A program made the position numbers and the translations under genes. DNA of 60,000 nt from Strigamia acuminata (lineage: Eukaryota > Arthropoda > Chilopoda > Geophilomorpha > Linotaeniidae): NCBI GenBank assembly GCA_949358305.1, contig OX442323.1:932001-992000 (forward strand), written 5' to 3'. Below the pieces are notes generated by a model, which saw only the letters and a program-made list of their open reading frames with translations, had not been told where the DNA came from and did no database searches. Shown here piece after piece: positions 30,889 to 41,600 of the stretch; position 1 is the stretch's first letter; each line of letters opens with the position of its first letter.

Positions 30889-33611
30889 ATGACCACAAGG
30901 TCATGCAACAAATTGTTTTCCCTTGTATATCTGAATGCCCGCTCGCTCCTCCCCAAAATCGATGACCTTGTTGGTCTAGCTAACATCCATTCCCCTGATT
31001 TAATAACCATCACTGAGACGTGGCTTTCCCCAGATTGCCCGAATAACATCATTGACATTCCCGGCTACTCCATCGTCCGCTCTGACTGCCCGTCTACCGG
31101 CGGTGGTGTGGCCGCTTACATAAAAAATGGCCACAGTCCTTCTTCCATCGTAACAGTGCAGTCCGAGGGCATCGAACTCCTCTCATGTATTTTGACTAAC
31201 ACCAACATCGCCCTCCAAATCATCGTCCTCTATCGCCCGAGCACAAAACCTATTTCTCGTGCACTAGAGCTTATCTCCGACCTAATTGCCCCTAATACCT
31301 ACATTATTTTAGCAGGAGATTTTAACTATAACTTCCTTCCTCAAAACCCGACTAACATAGTTAACAATTTCATGTCTAGTTTTGGCCTCCACCCGGTCAT
31401 TCACACACCAACCCGTATAACAGACACTACATCGACTTTAATTGACCAAATATTTGTGACCAAGAGCATAACTTTCTCCCCCTGCCATCTTACAGACCTT
31501 GATAGGCTTGACCACAAAGTCGCCTCTCTTTCCTTCTCGATACCCAAAGCCACAGTTCCTCGCCCCCCCAGTCGCACCAACCACTACTCATTTAAGAACT
31601 GCAACTGGGATGAAGTCAACAGGGCTATTACCCTCATTGACTGGTCTCCCATGCTTGCCACACTGGACCCTAATGCTAAACTCATTATTTTCTACCACGA
31701 GACAACCAACATCCTTGCTAAATTCGCCCCTCCCAAGGCCAAGTCTCGTACTAAACCTAAGCAATGGTGGACCACCGAACTCACCACCCTGCAAAAGAGG
31801 AAAACGCACGCATATTGTTACCGCTCCACACATCCCCTAAATTATAAAATTGCTCGCCGCCACTTTAAAGCCATGGTCAAGCGCAACAAGCGTAGGGCCG
31901 TCATGGCATCAAGAAACTTTTGGCGCTTAATCAGCACCCGTACCGCTGCGGTCAAACTCCCCAATTCACCGACCGCTCTAACCGATTATGCCCACATTTG
32001 TGACAATCCTCGTAATGTCACTACCAGCAATTACACTGAAACTGCCACACCCTCCCCACCCACGTTTCTTGATTTCAATTATGTTACCCCCGCCGACGTA
32101 TATCTGGCCGCCCTTAGGATAAATCTTTCGTCCAGGCACTCCCATGATCGTGTTCCGGGTATTGCCATCAAGAAAATACTTCCCGCCATTGTACTCCCGC
32201 TTACAAATATTCTCAACTCAATCATTGACACCTCCATATATCCCACTGTCTGGAAGCATGCTGTAGTCACCCCATCTATAAAGGCGGTGACAAAAATTCT
32301 ATCAAGAACTTTAGGCCCATCTCGTCCCTTCCCCCACTGTGCAAAATTGCTGACCACACTATCCTTATGCAAATTCGTCCAACTCTCTCGCACCACTCCC
32401 CTTTTACCCAATACGGTACCCGTCCTGGATCGAGCGCCCAGCAGCTAATTACCTCGCTCTACCTCGATATCACCCACTGCTGTGACGTGTCTAAAGTCTT
32501 TCACCTTGCTAAAACCGATGTGTCGAAAGCATTCGACACCCCTCCCCAACGCTACGTCCTCGATTGTCTCCGAAACCACGGCATCGGCCCTAGACCTGTT
32601 AAACTCTTCGCCTCCTACTTCTCGGACAGAACTTTCCACATAGCCAATGACATATCCCAGACCGACTACCCCATCACTCGTGGCGTTGTCCAAGGCACCA
32701 CCACTGGTCCCCTACTGTATAATTCAGCAGTGGCACCCGTCCTGTCACTTCCCCTTCAGTCGCGTATCCGGTCCTACGTAGACGACAACTTCCTGACCCA
32801 GGTTGCCGCGGCAAACCAGGAGCTCCCCGCCCAGCCCTGTTTTGCCCCAGACTTGGCCCTCCTTGCCGACTGGTACTCGAAACACGACATGGGTCTCAAC
32901 AAGGAAAAAACCTCAACTCTGAGCTTCAAGCGACCCTCGAGGGGTGTCGTACCTTACCCCACCGAACAGATTACAGTCCTGGGACTCATCCTCGACCCAC
33001 ATCTCACCTTTGGCCCTCATATCCGCCATTTAACTTTATTCCTTACCCGGTCAGCCTACATAGTGAAACACCTGCGCCGAGTCCTGTTCCGTACAGAAAT
33101 GATTAGTTACATAAAATCCAAGATTTACCCCGTCATCACCTATGCCTCGTCGATTTGGAACTCAACGGCCCGCCGGTTCAAGTTCCCTCTCGCTAAGGCG
33201 TACAACGCGGTCATCCGCAACGCTTTCAACCGTTACGATCGTAACCACATCACCCCGGTGTGCAACGAATTCGGTATCCTGACTTTGGACAACCTCCTCC
33301 TGCTTCATGATCTCTCTGCCATATCAGATGTCCTCCGTAATGCTGATCATCCGGCTCATACCATTACGGAATTCTACCACTCTGATGTGGATACCCGGAC
33401 GTCTCGCCGCCACAAGTTCGAGATCACGGTGGAGCGAACGACCTATCTACGCAAGACATTCCCACATAGATGCACGTCACTCTGGAACGATCTTCCCATC
33501 GACCTCCGCATTACGGTCTTCGACTGTGCTGCCTCAAAGTGTCGTTTCCACTGCCGCCACCTTCATAAGCGTATAGGCAAACACCTATTAGACCAACAAG
33601 CTCTTTCATAA
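30889..33611 (+). pseudogene. LINE ORF2 (APE endonuclease + reverse transcriptase), frameshifted
   Basis: The first frame (30889-32448) codes an APE-type endonuclease: YLNARSLLPK at the N terminus, ITETWL, AGDFN and a terminal LDH motif. It then codes the start of the RT fingers (WKHAVVTP). Meaningful RT sequence resumes in another frame, whose open stretch runs 32367-33611: KTDVSKAFD, a GVVQG motif, YVDD (32775-32786), and a C-terminal tail with LWNDLP. The frame change lies near 32270-32290, just after WKHAVVTP, and fits a one-base indel. So this copy is probably dead, although both halves are otherwise well kept. Alternatives: a sequencing error, or a programmed shift, which is less likely at this place. 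Confidence 0.88.
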
Positions 33612-33663
33612 TTACCTGTATCTTACTCCATTGGAGTGTATATTAAATAAATAAATAAATAAA
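33612..33663 (+). repeat. LINE 3' end: hairpin plus TAAA-type microsatellite tail
   Basis: ACTCC-ATT-GGAGT forms a short stem-loop just after ORF2, followed by about five AAAT/TAAA units that run into the satellite. In CR1/L2-type LINEs the RT recognises such a 3' hairpin and repeat; here that role is inferred. Confidence 0.75.
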
Positions 33664-36600
33664 TAGAAGGCTCCAATGTAAGTTTTAGAAACATCTAACT
33701 AATGATTTGGGAGAATAGACTTTTGATCTCATCACAGTTGACTTAGCACAAACACCACAAGACCAATGTCTCTGAATGTTCAGAAATAGTGTTTAAACCT
33801 TAGTAGAAGGCTCCAATGTAAGTTTTAGAAACATCTAACTAATGATTTGGGAGAATAGACTTTTGATCTCATCACAGTTGACTTAGCACAAACACCACAA
33901 GACCAATGTTTCTGAATGTTCAGAAATAGTGTTTAAACCTTAGTAGAAGGCTCCAATGTAAGTTTTAGAAACATCTAACCAATGATTTGGGAGAATAGAC
34001 TTTTGATCTCATCACAGTTGACTTAGCACAAACACCACAAGTCCAATGTCTCTGAATGTAAAGAAATAGTGTTTAAACCTTAGTAGAAGCCTTCAATGTA
34101 AGTTTTAGCAACATCCAAGCAATACATTTTGAAAAAAAAATTTTGAGCTTATTTCACATCGCAGTTGACTTAGCACAAACACCACAAGACCAATGTCTCT
34201 GAATGTTCAGAAATAGCGTTTAAACATTAGTAGAAGGCTCCAATGTAAGTTTTAGAAACATCTAACTAATGATTTGGGAGAATAGACTTTTGATCTCATC
34301 ACAGTTGACTTAGCACAAACACCACAACACCAATGTTTCTGAATGTTCAGAAATAGTGTTTAAACCTTAGTAGAAGGCTCCAATGTAAGTTTTAGAAACA
34401 TCTAACCAATGATTTGGGAGAATAGACTTTTGATCTCATCACAGTTGACTTAGCACAAACACCACAAGACCAATATTTCTGAATGTTCAGAAATAGTGTT
34501 TAAACCTTAGTAGAAGGCTCCAATGTAAGTTTTAGAAACATCTAACCAATGATTTGGGAGAATAGACTTTTGATCTCATCACAGTTGACTTAGCACAAAC
34601 ACCACAAGACCAATGTCTCTGAATGTTCAGAAATAGCGTTTAAACATTAGTAGAAGGCTCCAATGTAAGTTTTAGAAACATCTAACTAATGATTTGAGAG
34701 AATAGACTTTTGATCTCATCACAGTTGACTTAGCACAAACACCACAACACCAATGTTTCTGAATGTTCAGAAATAGTGTTTAAACCTTAGTAGAAGGCTC
34801 CAATGTAAGTTTTAGAAACATCTAACCAATGATTTGGGAGAATAGACTTTTGATCTCATCACAGTTGACTTAGCACAAACACCACAAGTCCAATGTCTCT
34901 GAATGTAAAGAAATAGTGTTTAAACCTTAGTAGAAGCCTTCAATGTAAGTTTTAGCAACATCCAAGCAATACATTTTGAAAAAAAAATTTTGAGCTTATT
35001 TCACATCGCAGTTGACTTAGCACAAACACCACAAGACCAATGTCTCTGAATGTTCAGAAATAGCGTTTAAACATTAGTAGAAGGCTCCAATGTAAGTTTT
35101 AGAAACATCTAACTAATGATTTGGGAGAATAGACTTTTGATCTCATCACAGTTGACTTAGCACAAACACCACAACACCAATGTTTCTGAATGTTCAGAAA
35201 TAGTGTTTAAACCTTAGTAGAAGGCTCCAATGTAAGTTTTAGAAACATCTAACCAATGATTTGGGAGAATAGACTTTTGATCTCATCACAGTTGACTTAG
35301 CACAAACACCACAAGACCAATATTTCTGAATGTTCAGAAATAGTGTTTAAACCTTAGTAGAAGGCTCCAATGTAAGTTTTAGAAACATCTAACCAATGAT
35401 TTGGGAGAATAGACTTTTGATCTCATCACAGTTGACTTAGCACAAACACCACAAGACCAATGTCTCTGAATGTTCAGAAATAGGGTTTAAACCTTAGTAG
35501 AAGGCTCCAATGTAAGTTTTAGAAACATCTAACTAATGATTTGGGAGAATAGACTTTTGATCTCATCACAGTTGACTTAGCACAAACACCACAAGACCAA
35601 TGTCTCTGAATGTTCAGAAATAGCGTTTAAACATTAGTAGAAGGCTCCAATGTAAGTTTTAGAAACATCTAACTAATGATTTGAGAGAATAGACTTTTGA
35701 TCTCATCACAGTTGACTTAGCACAAACACCACAACACCAATGTTTCTGAATGTTCAGAAATAGTGTTTAAACCTTAGTAGAAGGCTCCAATGTAAGTTTT
35801 AGAAACATCTAACCAATGATTTGGGAGAATAGACTTTTGATCTCATCACAGTTGACTTAGCACAAACACCACAAGTCCAATGTCTCTGAATGTTCAGAAA
35901 TAGTGTTTAAACCTTAGTAGAAGACTTCAATGTAAGTTTTAGCAACATCCAAGCGCTGATTTGGGAGAATAGACTTTTGATCTCATCACAGTTGACTTAG
36001 CACAAACACCACAAGATTAATGTCTCTGAATGTTCAGAAATAGTGTTTAAACCTTAGTAGAAGGCTCCAATGTAAGTTTTAGAAACATCTAACTAATGAT
36101 TTGGGAGAATAGACTTTTGATCTCATCACAGTTGACTTAGCACAAACACCACAAGACCAATGTCTCTGAATGTTCAGAAATAGTGTTTAAACCTTAGTAG
36201 AAGGCTCCAATGTAAGTTTTAGAAACATCTAACTAATGATTTGAGAGAATAGACTTTTGATCTCATCACAGTTGACTTAGCACAAACACCACAAGACCAA
36301 TGTCTCTGAATGTTCAGAAATAGTGTTTAAACCTTAGTAGAAGGCTCCAATGTAAGTTTTAGAAACATCTAACTAATGATTTGGGAGAATAGACTTTTGA
36401 TCTCATCACAGTTGACTTAGCACAAACACCACAAGACCAATGTTTCTGAATGTTCAGAAATAGTGTTTAAACCTTTGTAGAAGGCTCCAATGTAAGTTTT
36501 AGAAACATCTAACCAATGATTTGGGAGAATAGACTTTTGATCTCATCACAGTTGACTTAGCACAAACACCACAAGTCCAATGTCTCTGAATGTAAAGAAA

Positions 36601-37116
36601 TAGTGTTTAAACCTTAGTAGAAGCCTTCAATGTAAGTTTTAGCAACATCCAAGCAATACATTTTGAAAAAAAAATTTTGAGCTTATTTCACATCGCAGTT
36701 GACTTAGCACAAACACCACAAGACCAATGTCTCTGAATGTTCAGAAATAGTGTTTAAACCTTAGTAGAAAGCTCCAATGTAAGTTTTAGAAACATCTAAC
36801 TAATGATTTGGGAGAATAGACTTTTGATCTCATCACAGTTGACTTAGCACAAACACCACAAGTCCAATGTCTCTGAATGTTCAGAAATAGTGTTTAAACC
36901 TTAGTAGAAGACTTCAATGTAAGTTTTAGCAACATCCAAGCACTGATTTGGGAGAATAGACTTTTGATCTCATCACAGTTGACTTAGCACAAACACCACA
37001 AGATTAATGTCTCTGAATGTTCAGAAATAGTGTTTAAACCTTAGTAGAAGGCTCCAATGTAAGTTTTAGAAACATCTAACTAATGATTTGGGAGAATAGA
37101 CTTTTGATCTCATCAC
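33664..37116. repeat. Satellite array, block 3 (about 25 monomers)
   Basis: This resumes the monomer cut by the LINE in exact register (TAGAAGGCTCC). It shares the private variants GCGTTTAAACATT, CAACACCAATG and CCAATATTTCTG with 24040-25190 of block 2, in the same order. It ends at CTCATCAC, monomer position 128, where the BEL-3 LTR begins. Confidence 0.97.
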
Positions 37117-38586
37117 TGTTGCGGTCAGTCAACAGGAACAGAGAAGAACTGAGATGTGGCGATTCGAAACTCCCGCCAACAAACTCAAACGATCGTATAG
37201 TGAAATTCGTACGTGTACCGTGTGGAAATGCACTTGATTCGCCTCAAAATCTCCTGTTACATGAGGGTTTAACTGTTGGAAACACTTTTGCATGGTATCC
37301 AAGTGTTTGCTGATCCATTGGCCAGTCTGGGAAAAATGGTTTCCTACTCAGGACACATTGAAAATGGGTCAAAAGCAGAAAATACAAGAGTTAACATTAA
37401 CACGACTATTTTAATCAAATATAAAATGGCAACTGAATAATTACACATTATCAATCAAAAGGCACGCAACAAGCCAATTGTCGGCAATTTACAATAAAGA
37501 AATACTCCGTTGCCACGGAAACGGAGGAAATGCAATTTCAAGCAAAGACAACAAATTACGAGAAATGTATTAAAAATAATGTGTAATAGCTCAAAATGAG
37601 CACAAAAAACTCAGGAATAATAAAGTCTATCGTAACAACAAAATTCATTAATCAAAACAAGGAGAAAACAGCGAAAACAGTGATCGCTAAGCAGACAATT
37701 GGGCCTAACCAATCAAAGACAAGCAAAATGACATAATCATCAAGTTTGAATTCAAAGTCACACACAAAACCAAATAAGTAAAGATTTTGCATTGAAATAC
37801 ATTAAAACTAAATAGTACAAACACCAATTGAGATATAAAAACAAAACGACATGAAAGATTTACAAATCATCGGCAAAATCCAACATGGCGTCCGGTAAAC
37901 TCTACATTGGCGGCAAAACACAAGGTTTGAATTTCAACACAAGAAATAACTTATGTAAACACTTTGGAATAAGTAAATAAGTTCAGGAAATGTAATTTCC
38001 CGCAAACAAGACACGTTTTAATAAAAGAACACTTGAAATCAACCGCAAACCGAACGAAACGATCTTGGACGGCAACGCACATGCGGGGTCCGTCACGATC
38101 GCTCGTAGCAGAAAAACGGCTGTTCCGGGACGAAATTAGAGTGCACGAATCAACAGATCACCCCCAAATTAGTCTAAAACAATGTCAAAAACAATTCTAA
38201 CCATCAAAATTCCGTCCAAACGGAAGGTTAGAAGTTTGAACAAAAACCGAACTAGAACTTGAAATATGACGTCACGTCAATAACACTAGTGAACTGTTTA
38301 ACGACAAATGCACCAAATTTCACCCGAAATCACACAAATTGATAGAAAATGTATAAAGTAACACAAAATCACGCAATAAACACTAGAAATAAATGCAATA
38401 AACAATGGAATATCACATTTCATCAAACATCAGTATCTGAAAGCACTAAAAACATTTTAATAATGCAAAAATCCTGTAAATAAAAACTGAAATGTTATGC
38501 AAAATAAAACACACTTTGGAAACATTTATTCAGACACAAATTGGCAATAAAAGTAGTTTCTAAATTATTCTACGTTGTTTGCAACA
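37117..38586 (-). repeat. BEL-3 left (3') LTR
   Basis: This 1470 bp LTR has TG/CA ends. It carries the X-box-like GTTGCCACGGAAAC (37509-37522), an ATGGCGTCCGG YY1/Pho-like core near 37885 and the CRE TGACGTCA (38267-38274). It has the same general order of motifs as the BEL-1 and BEL-2 LTRs, although overall sequence is diverged. The boundary hairpin CGTTG/CAACG is at 38573-38589. Confidence 0.92.
37509..37522. promoter_or_regulatory. RFX X-box-like site in BEL-3 left LTR
   Basis: GTTGCCACGGAAAC: an X-box-like inverted pair, less perfect than in BEL-1 and BEL-2, flanked by CTCC/GGAG as in the other families. The paralogous site is 45198-45211. Confidence 0.4.
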
Positions 38587-38644
38587 ACGAATTGCCAGCG
38601 AGAAAGAGAGAGAAGAGAGATGAGAGAAGTCTGCAAAACACACA

Positions 38645-41600
38645 TCAATCAAGTTCAAGGGCTCTAATATGCCTCACAGAACGACGCAACTCTCTTCCAT
38701 CGGGAAGCACGACACTAACGATGCGAATTAGTTCATCATCGCCAGGAAAAACTTGTTTTATCCTGGCAAGAGGCCAAAAGTAAGGGTTGGTTCCCATCTT
38801 TTCAAGAAGAACAATCTGGTCAATTTTGGGGTTTTGAAAAGATTTATCTCCTTTAGTCTCATAAAAGTTTCTTAACTGCATCAAGTAACTGTGTTTCCAT
38901 ATACTCCAAAAATCCCAAATGAACTGTCTTCTTTTCTTGTCGAGTTTTCTCAGGTCACTTTTCTTGATTGCATTCAAGGTCTTGTTGACCATGTATTTCG
39001 GCATACCTCCCGTTAAAAAGTTTTCAGGCGAAAGGATTCTGCCGCCGTCTATATTTTCGTGTACATACGACAAAGGTCGTGAATTCAACACGGAGCTGAT
39101 CTCAAGAACCAAGGTTTGTAAATTTTCTAGATCTACAGTGTGTCTCAATAAAGTTTTCCGCAATTTATCCTTTACTGAACGGACTAGTCTCTCCCAAGCT
39201 CCTCCCATCCACGGTGAAAGTGGAGGGATAAATGTCCATACAATCCTTTTCTCAGACAGAAATGTTTTTATGTCCGAACGGCCAATCAGTTTTCCCCATG
39301 ACTGAATTTGTGTACTTCCTTTTTCAAAGGTTTTACTGTTGTCCGAGAAGACTTTTGCTGGACAACCGTAACGAGCACAAAATCGTCTGAATGCCAATAA
39401 GAATTTCTCAGTGGATAAATCTTCGGACACTTCGAGATGTAAACTTCGTGTAACCATACAAGTGAATAATAAAATGTATGTTTTCTTCAATCGTTTTTTG
39501 TCCTTTCCCACAAAAATAGGTCCTAAATGATCGATTCCGGTGTGTTGGAAAGGAGCTGCTGGGGTTATTCTTTCTTTCGGTAATTCTCCAGTAGACGGAT
39601 TATTTCTTGCAAGTTTAGTCCTTCTGCAAATGGCACATTCTCTTATCACAGTTTGAATGGTCCTGCGTCCTCGGAGAATCCAAAATTTCTCACGAATTCG
39701 ATAAAGCGTTTCACTCAAATCTCCATGCATGAGATCAAGATGAATCTTGCGAATAATTAGTCTAGTTACCCAACTTTCGTTATGCAAAAGAATCGGGTAT
39801 TTTTCGTCAAATGAAAGCAAAGACAATCTCAGTCTGCTGCGCAAACGTAAAAGTCCATCCTCATCTAAGAAATATTCGAAATTTTTCAAAGGGGATGATC
39901 TCTCAACTTCAGTCTTGTTTTTCACAGCTTCGATCTCTTCTCGAAAATAGATTTCCTGTGAAAATTTAAGAATCCTAATTTGACTAGATTCCATTTCGCG
40001 TTGCGCGAGATCTTCGCCGCGAAAACGATGAGATTTCCAGCGCAAAATGTACGAAAATACTCTAACCAGACGGTTGAAGTTGCGAAATCTTTTGAAAAAT
40101 TTGCTCAAAAACGTTTCTTTAACTTGAACATTCATAACCACAATCTTTCTTTCTTCTTCGGGTAGTTTTTCTTGCACGACCTCGACTTTTTCGATTTTAG
40201 AAACGTCAACGCCGTTCCACCAAAGTTTATTTGTCATTAATGTTTTTGCATCGTGTGGTCGTGTAAGTAGATCTGCAGGATTGAACTCTGTCGGAATATG
40301 TGACCATTGGCTTGCGTCAGACGATGAAACAATTTCCTGAACGCGGTTAGAAACATAAGGCTTCCACTCATTTTTCTTCGAGTTGATCCAAGCCAAAGTT
40401 ATGGTGGAATCAGAAAAATATCGAATGGTTTTGATTGGATAACCTGGCAGAAAGTTATTTGTCAAATACTGACACATCCGTACACCAACGACCGCAGCAG
40501 TTAATTCAAGTCTAGGCAAGGTAATCTTTTTTGCAGGGGCCAGTCTACATTTGCTGAGTAGCAAAGTTCTTTTTCCTTTGTTGTTGACGATAAAAATTGC
40601 ACATCCAAAGGCTTTAGTGCTGGCATCACAGAAAACTTCAATACTCAACTCTTCATTAGAATAGGTTTCTAACCATCGAGGTACTTTATAGTCTTTTAAT
40701 TTCTGGATGTCTCGACTCCATTCGTCAATCTCTTGCTTTTCTGAGTCCGAAATTCTTCCGTCCCAGTTCTTTGTACGTAGACAAATGTCTTGAAGAAGGA
40801 GTCTCATTTTCAAAACGACTGGAGAAATGAGTCCCATCGGGTCGAAAATAGAGGCTACCAAAGAGAGAACTTCACGTCTTGTGTTCGGAATAATGTCCAT
40901 TTGTGGAATCCTGAAAATGAGGACGTCTTCTTGCGTGTCCCATAAGATTCCAAGCATTTTTATAACTCCTTGTTCACAGAATTCGTCACTTCTCATGTGA
41001 AATCCCTTTTCTTTGATGTCATTGAAAACCTTTTCATTGGGTGTCGCCCATTTAACAAGTGGGAGTTTCCCGTCATCCAAAATCATTTTTAATTCTTCAC
41101 AATGCTTTGTTGTGTCTGTCGTGTGATCACCTCCAGAAGTTAAATCATCCATGTATATCCCGGCGTCCAGTGCATCAACTTCTTTCGGATGTGTCTCCTT
41201 GTATTGATCAGCTTGTTTCCGAATTGTTGCGCACAGGAGAAAGGGAGAGGAAATAACTCCAAATGGTACGACTATCATCCTCAAAATCATAATATTATTC
41301 CACAAATTTTTCCACGAATAGGGGTTCTTGAAATATTGCCTCGAAACCCACAAAAAACGCAGAAAGTTCCTATGTGTGGGGTTTATCATTACTTGGAGGA
41401 ATGCTTGTTTAATGTCAGCAATGATTGGAATGCAATACAATCTGAATCTGACCATCACCAATATCAAATCTGGATTCAAAGATGGTCCAGGAAAAAGGCA
41501 GTCATTTAATGAGCGTTTTCCTTTTTTCGCAGACGACGCATTGAATACGACTCTGAATTTTGTTGTTTCCCGGTCCTCTTTGATCACTGGATGATGTGGA

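Larger units (their letters stand above)
29828..33663 (+). mobile_element. CR1/L2-like non-LTR retrotransposon (LINE), near full length
   Basis: This 3836 bp insertion sits in a satellite monomer between CCTTAG and TAGAAGG, with no target duplication and no lost satellite base. It begins with a T run, then ATG at 29841 within 13 bp. ORF1 and ORF2 follow, then a short 3' UTR with a hairpin and a TAAA-type repeat tail in place of poly(A), as in CR1/L2-type LINEs. It is clearly richer in G+C than everything around it. ORF2 is broken by a frameshift. The family call rests on the APE endonuclease, the RT tail (LWNDLP motif) and the repeat tail; the exact clade is not settled. Confidence 0.9.

Noticed and set aside
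32270-32290. Programmed frameshift in LINE ORF2
   Set aside because: There is no clear slippery heptamer, and the shift falls inside the RT domain, where a programmed event would be unusual. A plain indel is simpler.
10067-37116. Regular repeats that could be mistaken for a CRISPR array
   Set aside because: The whole 140/147 bp unit is repeated with no unique spacers, no cas genes are present and the context is eukaryotic. It is a satellite.
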